Shown here: in pieces, positions 25,061 through 31,523 of the stretch
Layout of the letters: each line of letters opens with the position of its first letter
How positions within the stretch are numbered: position 1 is the stretch's first letter
Assembly (NCBI GenBank): GCA_024695105.1
Contig: JAILIV010000045.1
Span: 1-41,663 of the forward strand
From: Bacilli bacterium
GTDB lineage: Bacteria; Bacillota_I; Bacilli_A; RFN20; CAG-826
Reading direction: 5' to 3'
DNA: 41,663 nucleotides
Notes under the pieces: model-generated
Databases searched by the model: none
Seen by the model: only the letters and a program-made list of their open reading frames with translations
Told to the model about the DNA's origin: nothing
Program-made: the position numbers and the translations under genes

Positions 25061-25931
25061 GCTCTTTTTCGCTTAAGAATCCAACGCTTGCGCCTTTTTC
25101 ACCCACTTTGTAACCTGCGTACAGAGTGGCTAAATCCAAAGCTTTTTCAACGGGGAATCCCTTCGCGATAAAGTGAACGAAACAAGAGAACAAGGCATCT
25201 CCCGCCCCGACGGTGGAGACCACGGGGCGCGGGTTTTTCGCGGGGGAGAAATAGAAACGGTCCTCCGCGCCGATATAGAGCAGGGCGCCTTGCTTTCCTA
25301 GGCCGATTCCGAGGATTTCGTTATGGTAGGTTTGGTAAACCTGACGAGCGAATTCTTCTTCCCTACCCTCGATGCAGACGTTAGAGAAAAAGAGGATGTC
25401 CGAATGGGCCATGTAGTCGGTGTTGTAGGGATCGTGGATATCTTGGATCGCCTGCACGTCCGTCGCCACTTTGCATCCCGCTTCTTGTGCCTTAAACAAC
25501 AAGGGGCGAGAGAAGTTCGCGTTGGCGAGCACCACGAGATCATATTCTCTAAAGATGATGTTCTCGGAAGGATAGGCCTTTTCTTGGACGTCTTTCAGGT
25601 CGCAGTAGATTTTGCGGTCCCCATCTTGGTCATATAAGACGACGGATAGTGGGGTTTCGCTCGCTTCGAATAAGATACGGGAAGAATCAATGTCCGCCTG
25701 ACGTAACGCGAAGAGGATCTCCTGTGCGGCGAGGTCGTTTCCTAGATAGGAACAGAGATGAACGTCGTCGCCTAACGTGCGCAAGCTCTTTGCAACGTTG
25801 AACCCTACGCCTCCGATGAAGTTGCCCACTTGGTTAAAGGGGTACTCAATGGGGCTATATTCAACGGGAAAAGAATGGACGTTTAACGTCGTCTCCACGT
25901 TGAGCAGCCCACAGACAAGTATTCTGGCCAT
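25047..25931 (-). CDS. PfkB/ribokinase-family sugar kinase
   Basis: The 294-residue protein begins MARILVCGLLNVETTLNVHSFPVEY; GNFIGGVGFNVAKSLRTLGDDVHLCSYLGND is the PfkB N-terminal substrate motif. STVGAGDALFSCFVHFIAKG is the C-terminal signature with the catalytic Asp in GAGD. It phosphorylates a sugar or nucleoside with ATP; which one cannot be read. The start at 25931 rather than the upstream in-frame ATG at 26012 is supported by a -10 six bases before it, and because the longer version would run into the tmRNA promoter. No sugar operon is directly attached. Confidence 0.87.
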   Translation of the reverse strand: MARILVCGLLNVETTLNVHSFPVEYSPIEYPFNQVGNFIGGVGFNVAKSLRTLGDDVHLCSYLGNDLAAQEILFALRQADIDSSRILFEASETPLSVVLYDQDGDRKIYCDLKDVQEKAYPSENIIFREYDLVVLANANFSRPLLFKAQEAGCKVATDVQAIQDIHDPYNTDYMAHSDILFFSNVCIEGREEEFARQVYQTYHNEILGIGLGKQGALLYIGAEDRFYFSPAKNPRPVVSTVGAGDALFSCFVHFIAKGFPVEKALDLATLYAGYKVGEKGASVGFLSEKELMNL

Positions 25932-25937
25932 AGATAA

Positions 25938-25966
25938 ATTGTATTTTCGCGTGCGCGACCTTGCAA
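25938..25966 (-). promoter_or_regulatory. Kinase promoter, leaderless, sharing its -35 with the tmRNA promoter
   Basis: On the minus strand, TTGCAA (25961-25966) is followed by a 17-base spacer and TACAAT (25938-25943). The -10 ends 6 bases before the kinase ATG and there is no Shine-Dalgarno. Confidence 0.7.
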
Positions 25967-25989
25967 CGGACCCAAGGCAAAGGTATAGT
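25961..25989 (+). promoter_or_regulatory. tmRNA promoter
   Basis: TTGCAA at 25961-25966, a 17-base spacer and TATAGT at 25984-25989. The start would be near 25996, giving a precursor with about 30 extra 5' bases for RNase P to remove. Confidence 0.8.
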
Positions 25990-26026
25990 GATGCAGCCTT
26001 CAGCGAAGGCAATTGTTCTTTGACAT

Positions 26027-26425
26027 GGGGCCGTCATGGTTTTGACGGAGGAGAATCGACTAGCGGTTGCAGTGGTTTGGCAAACCTTAAGGCCAAACAA
26101 AAATAACTGACAAAACTGTCAAACCCTGGATGGTTGGCAACAACGCCGCCGTCCGCGCTTGCGCCTAATTAGAGCACCAGATCATAGGTTCCGCGAATCG
26201 CGGACAAGCACGCTCCCCACGCTTTCTCACCCTGGGCGTGGAAGAGTGTAAGTCAAAGGTGATGGTCGGCTGATTTGGCTTAACCCAGCCGGCGAGATTC
26301 CCTAGCCTCGTCGCGCGACTTTGGCGACATGGTCGTCGCGCGGTTAAATCTTAATGACGCCTAAACTGTAGGCATCGTTAGGGGAACTCCTTCGGACCCG
26401 AGTTCGACTCTCGGCGGTTCCACCA
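26027..26425 (+). ncRNA. ssrA: Transfer-messenger RNA (tmRNA)
   Basis: The 5' end GGGGCCGTCATGGTTTTGAC and the 3' end (T-arm GAGTTCGACTCTC, acceptor strand CGGTTCC, encoded ACCA) are the tRNA-like domain; GGGGCCG pairs with CGGTTCC over seven bases with G-U pairs. Length is 399 bases, as usual for bacteria. The likely tag frame begins after the AAATAACT element with GAC at 26109 and ends at TAA 26166-26168. It would encode DKTVKPWMVGNNAAVRACA, 19 residues ending in small residues; the resume codon is inferred. It rescues stalled ribosomes and tags products for proteolysis. It is transcribed from its own promoter and has its own terminator. Confidence 0.95.
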
Positions 26426-26464
26426 TCAGTATCCGAGTCCCAAGCTTTAATAGGCTTGGGATTT
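26420..26464 (+). repeat. ssrA 3' end and terminator, first copy of a 45-bp duplication
   Basis: Starting at the terminal CCACCA of tmRNA and running through the terminator hairpin, this segment aligns without gaps to 27234-27278 with 36 of 45 identical bases. Confidence 0.8.
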
Positions 26465-26471
26465 TCTGTAT
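26438..26471 (+). terminator. Rho-independent terminator of ssrA
   Basis: Stem TCCCAAGC/GCTTGGGA with an 8-base loop and then TTTTCTGTATTTT, 13 bases after the tmRNA CCA. Confidence 0.88.
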
Positions 26472-26596
26472 TTTCGACAGAAAAGCGGCGACTAATAACT
26501 TATTTTTTCAGGTGATAAAATATCCTTGCTTCCGGGAAAGTTAACTGGCATCCTGACCGATTAAAAGCCGAAGTGAAAAACAATAGGAGCACGATC

Positions 26597-26986
26597 ATGG
26601 CAGGCAAGCCAAACATCCAAATGCTGAAGACATTCATCCTGAAGGACAAAAGGGACAGAATTCTTTTCGAGCTTGAATCGGAGAAGAAGCGTCAGAAGGC
26701 GTTTTCCAAGATGTCCGATTTCGATTTTTGCTTTCCCCGCGAACTGATTTCCGCCGATTTATCCCGCAACACTGATGACGAAGCTAGAAATGCCCTTTTG
26801 GCTCTTTTCGGGGACACCGATGCGTATGACCTTGCGACCATGCGTGTTGAGAAGTTGCTCCCTGCCTTCCAAAGGGCCGTCGACTCTTACATGAATGATG
26901 TCTTAATCGTTAACGAGAACAATGTCATTTATGTTGGAGAAGTGGAGTATGGCCCATCGGAGAAATTTGTTTTGACGGCAAAATAA
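26597..26986 (+). CDS. Orphan hypothetical protein, 129 residues, between ssrA and a copy of the ssrA 3' end
   Basis: The start at 26597 has AGGAG at 26585-26589 (spacing 7); an earlier in-frame ATG at 26573 has no ribosome site. The product is soluble and charged: MAGKPNIQMLKTFILKDKRDRILFELESEKKRQKAFSKM, then ADLSRNTDDEARNALLALFGDTDAYDLATM, then a strand-rich end VNENNVIYVGEVEYGPSEKFVLTAK. I do not recognise a family. TAAAAT at 26516-26521 may be its -10. It is the only gene between the two ssrA-end copies, so it may be cargo of a decayed element. Confidence 0.65.
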   Translation: MAGKPNIQMLKTFILKDKRDRILFELESEKKRQKAFSKMSDFDFCFPRELISADLSRNTDDEARNALLALFGDTDAYDLATMRVEKLLPAFQRAVDSYMNDVLIVNENNVIYVGEVEYGPSEKFVLTAK

Positions 26987-27185
26987 GGAACGACAAAGCA
27001 AAGACAAGTCGCGTTTATATCCTATTGCTGACTACTGACGCTCCATAAGTGGTGCTTCCCCCTAGATAACCCGCCATCGATCGTGTGCGTCGGATTTATG
27101 AGCGCTCAGCGTGCATTCGCAAAACCCGCAACGAATACAAAATTAGTTCCCCTTAGTTTTTCAACCTAAAAATGCCTACGAAATC

Positions 27186-27230
27186 TGGACAATCAAGAAA
27201 CCGGACGCGGATATCGTCCAATACGGGGCG
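27186..27230 (+). repeat. Repeat Y, copy 1 (45 nt)
   Basis: Matches 41234-41278 at 39 of 45 bases. It contains a conserved five-pair hairpin with a seven-base loop (GGACG/CGTCC) followed by AATACGGGGCG. It is followed by ACTCCACCA and a terminator. Confidence 0.75.
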
Positions 27231-27233
27231 ACT

Positions 27234-27278
27234 CCACCACCAGTACCTATATCCCAAGCTTTGAACGGCTTGGGATTT
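27234..27278 (+). repeat. Degenerate copy of the ssrA 3' end and terminator (attachment-site-like)
   Basis: It begins with CCACCA, exactly like the mature tmRNA end, and aligns base for base over 45 positions with 26420-26464 (36 identities). The hairpin CCCAAGC/GCTTGGG is retained, followed by ATTTATT, so it still can terminate transcription. Confidence 0.78.
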
Positions 27279-27280
27279 AT

Positions 27281-27309
27281 TGTCTGAGGGGCCCCGTTAG
27301 GTGGGTCCG
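27281..27309 (+). repeat. Repeat X, copy 1 (29 nt)
   Basis: Matches 40924-40952 at 27 of 29 bases. It contains a GGGCCC/GGGTCC hairpin. Both copies begin at the end of a terminator's T-rich tail. Confidence 0.75.
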
Positions 27310-27311
27310 TA

Positions 27312-27338
27312 AGAAAAAGGCCGCATTGCTGCGACCTT
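27312..27338 (-). terminator. Rho-independent terminator of the lipoprotein gene at 27353
   Basis: On the minus strand AAGGTCGCA, loop GCAA, TGCGGCCTT and then TTTC. It lies 15 bases after the stop. Confidence 0.82.
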
Positions 27339-27352
27339 GATGAGCGGTTTGC

Positions 27353-28231
27353 TTAGTTGCTCTTGGCAGGGAGATCTGCGCCAACGGCGGTGCCCCAGTC
27401 GGCGATGGTGGCGTCGCCAGACTGCTTGACCACGCCATCCCAGCTGGTCGGCGCGGCTTCGCTGGTGACGCCGGAATCGGCGCCAAAGAGGGCGAGAACG
27501 ACGCTCTTACCGACGGGATCGGTGGCGGAGATGGTGTAGTGGTGGTTGGACTCGCTTTCCCAAGATTCTTGGACATAGGTGGCTAACGTCCACGCGCCAT
27601 CGGTGTCATTGGACCAAACCCAGGCGTAAGCGACGAGGCGAAGCTCTTCGGCGCTGATCGCGAATTTGGCGTAGAGGTCGACGGTGACTTCGCCAGAGTG
27701 CTCTTTTTGCTGGACGACCCAGATGACGTCTTCGGCAGTGATGTAGAACTTGTAATCGGAGTCTTCGTAGGCTTCGAACTCTTCGGAGGCCTCATCATAA
27801 GCCTCGCCGTTATAGCCGGCGAAGAGGATGGCGGTTCCATCTTGGCTTACCGTGACGACATCGCCCACTTCGAGGGGAAGGACGAAGATGCCCTTGTCGG
27901 TCGAACCATCGCCAGGCGCGACGACGGCGATATCGGCAGGCACGTCATTGACGCGGACGACATAACCCGAGACAGCTTCGCTGGACTCTTCGGATTGGGA
28001 AGCCTCGCTGGATTCGACGGATTGGCTCTCTTCGCTGGAGACGCTGGCCTCGCTGGAGACGCTGGCCTCGCTGGAGACGCTGGACTCGACGGGTTGGCTC
28101 TCTTCGCTGGAGACGCTGGACTCGACGGGTTGGCTGGAGGAGCTTTTCGCGGGGGTGGAGGAGTTGTTGCCGCCGCAGCTTGCCAAGACGAATGCCGCGG
28201 AGAGCAACAGAAGGGATGTGACTTTTTTCAT
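27353..28231 (-). CDS. Lipoprotein with a repetitive Ser/Glu/Val linker, function unknown
   Basis: The 292-residue protein has a lipoprotein signal (MKKVTSLLLLSAAFVLASC, Cys19). Then comes a low-complexity stretch to about residue 88, made largely of SVSSEA/SVSSEE-type hexapeptides. The C-terminal domain (from about 90, YVVRVNDVPADIAVVAPGDG) is beta-rich with many aromatic residues (YAWVWSNDTDGAWTLATYVQESW), which looks like a ligand- or carbohydrate-binding domain. I do not recognise the family. AAGGAG lies upstream at proper distance. It stands between the galactan operon and the ssrA region with its own promoter and terminator, so it is probably not part of the operon. Confidence 0.75.
   Translation of the reverse strand: MKKVTSLLLLSAAFVLASCGGNNSSTPAKSSSSQPVESSVSSEESQPVESSVSSEASVSSEASVSSEESQSVESSEASQSEESSEAVSGYVVRVNDVPADIAVVAPGDGSTDKGIFVLPLEVGDVVTVSQDGTAILFAGYNGEAYDEASEEFEAYEDSDYKFYITAEDVIWVVQQKEHSGEVTVDLYAKFAISAEELRLVAYAWVWSNDTDGAWTLATYVQESWESESNHHYTISATDPVGKSVVLALFGADSGVTSEAAPTSWDGVVKQSGDATIADWGTAVGADLPAKSN
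28020..28140. repeat. 18-bp tandem repeats inside the lipoprotein linker
   Basis: Repeated CTGGAGACGCTGGCCTCG-type units (plus-strand reading) encode SVSSEA hexapeptides, interspersed with a second unit encoding SQPVES. Copy number is likely to vary by slippage. Confidence 0.75.
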
Positions 28232-28260
28232 TTTGTTTTCTCCTTAAATAATGCAATGAA

Positions 28261-28296
28261 ACAATAGGGGTTTGGTGTTCTTTGGTAAACAAGAAC
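28261..28296 (-). promoter_or_regulatory. Promoter and possible operator of the lipoprotein gene
   Basis: On the minus strand TTTACC (28284-28289), a 17-base spacer and TATTGT (28261-28266). An inverted repeat GTTCTT-N8-AAGAAC at 28277-28296 covers the -35. A second AT-rich palindrome CAAAATAT-CT-ATATTTTG lies at 28310-28327. Confidence 0.5.
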
Positions 28297-28370
28297 CGTT
28301 AACAGTGGCCAAAATATCTATATTTTGATTCCATAAACTGAGGTGTGCGTTGGCGTCTCTTTTTTCCTCC

Positions 28371-29465
28371 TCATTTCACGTTGAACGCAAGACAAGCCGG
28401 CGTGGCTTCCCCAGCGTAATCGAACAAACAATAGCAAGCGGACTCGTTATGGAGTGGCTTATGCGTTTCCTCGGTATAGGTTTCCCCTTCATATGTGGCC
28501 CAGGTAAGCCCGGGAAGAGGCAACCAAAGCGGTTCCCAATACAGGACCGCTCCCACGTCATGGAGTTTCGCTTGCTCCAATAAGCCGACGAGGAAATCGC
28601 GCTGGCCTTCTTTCGTGCGGGGGAAGGGAAAGGCCATGCCCGCGTCGAGCTCTTCTTGGCTACGGTCGTCTTCATACGGCATTTCGGTCGTGAAGGCATA
28701 GGCGGTTTCCACGATCCAAATGGGTTTGCCATATCGCTTATGACAAAAGTCGATGTTGGCAAATAACGCCTTGAAATTGCCATGCCAATAGGGGTAATAG
28801 GACATGCCAAGGATGTCAAAAGGTACTTCATGGGCCACCATCTGGTCCAAGAATTCGTGGTAGGTGGGCTGGTCCCCGCTTTTCTCCAAATGGAGCAAAA
28901 CCTTGGCGTCAGGATAAACCTCGCGCACCGCATTGGCGCCTAAAGTAAGCAATCGGCATAGGTTGTCGTAGCCCTCTCGCGGCTTGTTCGGCCCCACATC
29001 GTCAAGATGGGCGAAGGGCCAAAGCATGCCGTTGGTAATCTCATTACCGACTTGTACGGCATAAAGCAAGATGCCTTCGTTTTTCAAATCCGTCAGGGTT
29101 TTGTGGGTATATTCGTTGAGTTTCGTGCATAGTTGCTCAAAATCCAAGCCTCGCCACGCCTTAGGCAAGAACTGTTTGGAGGGGTCGCACCAAAAGTCGG
29201 AATAATGGAAATCGAGTAGGATGCGATAGCCTTTGGCTAAACCTTCTTTGGCGAGTTTCAGAAAGGATTCGTAGTCATTCGTGCCACCGCCATAGGGATG
29301 GCCTTGCTCGTCATAAGGGTCGACCCAAAGACGAAGCCGCAATAGGTCTAAGCCTGCGACGTCATGAAAATAGGTTAACGGTTCAATGGGTTTGCCATGA
29401 ACCGTGAACTTCGCCCCGGCCTTGCGCACGTCGAGCAACGAACTGCAATCCAAGCCTAGAATCAT
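28371..29465 (-). CDS. Cytoplasmic glycoside hydrolase family 53 (endo-beta-1,4-galactanase-type)
   Basis: The 364-residue enzyme has no signal peptide. It opens MILGLDCSSLLDVRKAGAKF and follows the GH53 barrel: LLRLRLWVDPYDEQGHPYGGGTNDY, LLDFHYSDFWCDPSKQFLPKAW, AVQVGNEITNGMLWP with acid/base Glu142, ILGMSYYPYWHG, and PIWIVETAY with nucleophile Glu253. GH53 enzymes cut beta-1,4-galactan. Without export it should act on imported galacto-oligosaccharides. Its ATG overlaps the zinc-ribbon stop (ATGA). It is the last gene of the eight-gene operon; no clear terminator follows. Confidence 0.92.
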   Translation of the reverse strand: MILGLDCSSLLDVRKAGAKFTVHGKPIEPLTYFHDVAGLDLLRLRLWVDPYDEQGHPYGGGTNDYESFLKLAKEGLAKGYRILLDFHYSDFWCDPSKQFLPKAWRGLDFEQLCTKLNEYTHKTLTDLKNEGILLYAVQVGNEITNGMLWPFAHLDDVGPNKPREGYDNLCRLLTLGANAVREVYPDAKVLLHLEKSGDQPTYHEFLDQMVAHEVPFDILGMSYYPYWHGNFKALFANIDFCHKRYGKPIWIVETAYAFTTEMPYEDDRSQEELDAGMAFPFPRTKEGQRDFLVGLLEQAKLHDVGAVLYWEPLWLPLPGLTWATYEGETYTEETHKPLHNESACYCLFDYAGEATPACLAFNVK

Positions 29466-29722
29466 AACTCGCCTGCCTTATAAGGATGAAAGGCTAACGG
29501 TTCGTCATCTTCCCCGATGGGTTCGAGACGATCGGCGTAATGGCCGTATTTGAGTTTGCAGAGCTCGTTCCAATGACGGACTTTCTCCTCGTTGCCATGG
29601 AAGCAGCAACGGATGCAGTAGTATTCCTTCTTCTCTTCATCGTAAAACATGTCGATGTCGAGATCGCGTTGGAAGCAAACGGGGCAACGATAGTTTAATT
29701 TGCCTTTTTTAGCTTGAGCCAT
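29462..29722 (-). CDS. Small zinc-ribbon protein in the galactan operon
   Basis: The 86-residue protein carries CPVC (Cys13, Cys16) and CIRC (Cys36, Cys39), a four-cysteine zinc ribbon. DLDIDMFYDEEKKEYY lies between and HGNEEKVRHWNELCKLKYGHYADRLEPIGEDDEPLAFHPYKAGEL after. The function is unknown; such ribbons bind nucleic acid or protein partners. The gene overlaps the upstream 606-residue gene by 28 bases and the downstream GH53 by 4, so it is translated as part of the operon. It has GGGAG about 9 bases before the start. Confidence 0.75.
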   Translation of the reverse strand: MAQAKKGKLNYRCPVCFQRDLDIDMFYDEEKKEYYCIRCCFHGNEEKVRHWNELCKLKYGHYADRLEPIGEDDEPLAFHPYKAGEL

Positions 29723-31515
29723 GAGTGGACGCTCCCTTCGGTGATTTTGCGTTTGGCGGACAAACGGAACATGGGTGAGAAGGCGATGCCTTCCTCGATG
29801 CGGACGGCGACGTCGTTGCCGCCGACTTCGATGCGCGAATCGATTTGGGGGACGATCGCATAGGCGATGCCGCTTTCCTTTTCGATGTGACGGTACTTAT
29901 AGGCGTAGTCGATGGCGACGGGGTCTTTGCCTTCGATGCCAAGCGTAATGCCCGTCATGTCGAGGCTATATTCCTCTTTGCCATAGGTGCCGACGAGGTA
30001 ATCCTCGATTTCGACTTCGAGGTGGTTGGGGTTGTCCACGATGATGCGTTCAAACACGATTTTTCCTTCGCCTTTGACGAAGGTGAAACGGCTTTGCATC
30101 GTGAGGCTTCCCGCGGAGAAGGCCACTTCGAAGGGGCGGGTCGTCAAGACGGTGTTCCCCCCTTGCTTGGAATAGGTCGCGACGGTGCGTTCCAAGGCGA
30201 GGTCGGCGACTTCCTCTCCATATTTGACTTGGCAGGATTTCAAGGTGCCTTGACCCGCGTAATGGGTGAAGAAGCCCGCGCGGTAATTGGCTTGGATGAT
30301 GTAAGGGTAGGAGGCGTTATAGGCGTTGCCCGTGCCAATGCCGACGGGGATATCGAGTTTAGCGGCGTAGTTGCGTAAATCGATCATCGCCCCGCCTTGG
30401 TTGAAGTCGAGGCAAGTGCGCAGATACGGGTCATAGTACCAGAAGTACTGCTTGTCTGAACCATAGAGGATGTCCTTCCATAAGGCGACCTCAGGGGTTT
30501 TGTAATCGGGGTGTTCCTTGCGGTAATAAGCCGCGTATTCTTCCATCGTCATGTCGATGAGCTTGCCTTCGTTTTTGAGCTTGGCGTAATAATCCAAAGC
30601 GTCTTCGTACGACTTCTTTAAGAATTCATATGGGCATTCCCAACGGCCGAGTTTGTTGAGCCATCCGGGGCCGACGAACATCATGTTGTAGCTATGGCCG
30701 TCGTTGTATTTGCCTTGGTGGCGGAACATGTCGACGAGGTTATAGAAGTAGGGCAATTCGAACCCTTCGTAAATCATCCCGCGGAGGACGTTCTGGGGAT
30801 GGGTGCCGAAATTGGAGCCATTGCCATCGAAGCACGCCATCGGGTCGCGGCTAAGATGGGGGATGGCGACGATGCCGGAATCCTCCTCTTCGTTTTCCGC
30901 GGGCATGGCGGAATTGATTTTACTGGGAATCCAAGGCGCCCAAGGCCCGCCATCCATGAAGGTGTACCACGAGTTGTTGGTCGTGTGATAGGCTTTGACC
31001 CCTTCTTCAAAGCACGTCGCCACGGCGCATACCACCGAAGGGTATTTCGCCTTGATGTAGTTGATCGTAAAGGCGTCGAGATAATACGAGCCTGTTGAAG
31101 CGGGATAACAGCCAAACTTCTCGTAGAACAAGGCAAAGCAATCGTCGACGATGGCCATTTTGTCTTCATTGGAGAACATCCAGATGCAGAAATCCTTGGT
31201 GTGGTATTTCTCTTCAAACTGCGGGCAAGGCAAACCAAGAAGGGTCAAGGCGATTTCGTCGCCATAGAGTTCGTGATGCTTTTTGGCCAAAGCGACGACC
31301 TCATCGGAGAACAAAGACGCATAGGTCATCTCGATGGTGGTCTTGATGCCGCGGTCGTGGGCGGTTTTTTGTTGGAATAAGAAGATGGAGAGGCTCTCAT
31401 CGAGCAACGCTTCGTCGCCGATGGCGTCTTTTTTGCCCGCTTGGGTCAGCTTTTGGGCATATTCGGGCGCCATCTCGGGGCGATGGATTAAGGTGAGGAT
31501 AAAATCGTTTTGCAT
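29695..31515 (-). CDS. Uncharacterised 606-residue protein of the galactan operon, possible carbohydrate-active enzyme
   Basis: The start at 31515 (MQNDFILTLIHRPEM) is 8 bases after the stop of the secreted GH53; the upstream alternative at 31581 lies inside that gene. The ribosome site is weak. The N-terminal 330 residues look like a barrel-type hydrolase or polysaccharide-deacetylase-like fold, with HDRGIKTTIEMTYASLF, FEEKYHTKDFCIWMFSNED, TGSYYLDAFTINYIKAKYP, GGPWAPWIP and IPHLSRDPMACFDGNGSNFGTHP. The region from about 390 on is beta-rich (RTVATYSKQGGNTVLTTRPFEVAFSAGSLTMQSRF). There is no signal peptide, so it should be cytoplasmic. I cannot place it in a named family with confidence; its position between two galactanases suggests action on galactan fragments. 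Confidence 0.7.
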   Translation of the reverse strand: MQNDFILTLIHRPEMAPEYAQKLTQAGKKDAIGDEALLDESLSIFLFQQKTAHDRGIKTTIEMTYASLFSDEVVALAKKHHELYGDEIALTLLGLPCPQFEEKYHTKDFCIWMFSNEDKMAIVDDCFALFYEKFGCYPASTGSYYLDAFTINYIKAKYPSVVCAVATCFEEGVKAYHTTNNSWYTFMDGGPWAPWIPSKINSAMPAENEEEDSGIVAIPHLSRDPMACFDGNGSNFGTHPQNVLRGMIYEGFELPYFYNLVDMFRHQGKYNDGHSYNMMFVGPGWLNKLGRWECPYEFLKKSYEDALDYYAKLKNEGKLIDMTMEEYAAYYRKEHPDYKTPEVALWKDILYGSDKQYFWYYDPYLRTCLDFNQGGAMIDLRNYAAKLDIPVGIGTGNAYNASYPYIIQANYRAGFFTHYAGQGTLKSCQVKYGEEVADLALERTVATYSKQGGNTVLTTRPFEVAFSAGSLTMQSRFTFVKGEGKIVFERIIVDNPNHLEVEIEDYLVGTYGKEEYSLDMTGITLGIEGKDPVAIDYAYKYRHIEKESGIAYAIVPQIDSRIEVGGNDVAVRIEEGIAFSPMFRLSAKRKITEGSVHSWLKLKKAN

Positions 31516-31523
31516 AATGGTGT

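Larger units (their letters stand above)
26987..27352. other. Intergenic region holding a degenerate ssrA 3' end and two dispersed repeats
   Basis: There is no credible gene here. From left to right: about 200 bases without recognised features; repeat Y (27186-27230); the degenerate ssrA tail and terminator (27234-27278); repeat X (27281-27309); the terminator of the minus-strand lipoprotein (27312-27338). A short element AAGTCGC near 27009 could pair with GCGACT near 27228-27233, closing a possible RNA of about 230 bases; this is speculative. Confidence 0.6.

Noticed and set aside
27186-27309. Repeats X and Y as parts of a CRISPR array
   Set aside because: There are only two copies of each, 13 kb apart, with no regular spacing, no spacers and no cas genes.
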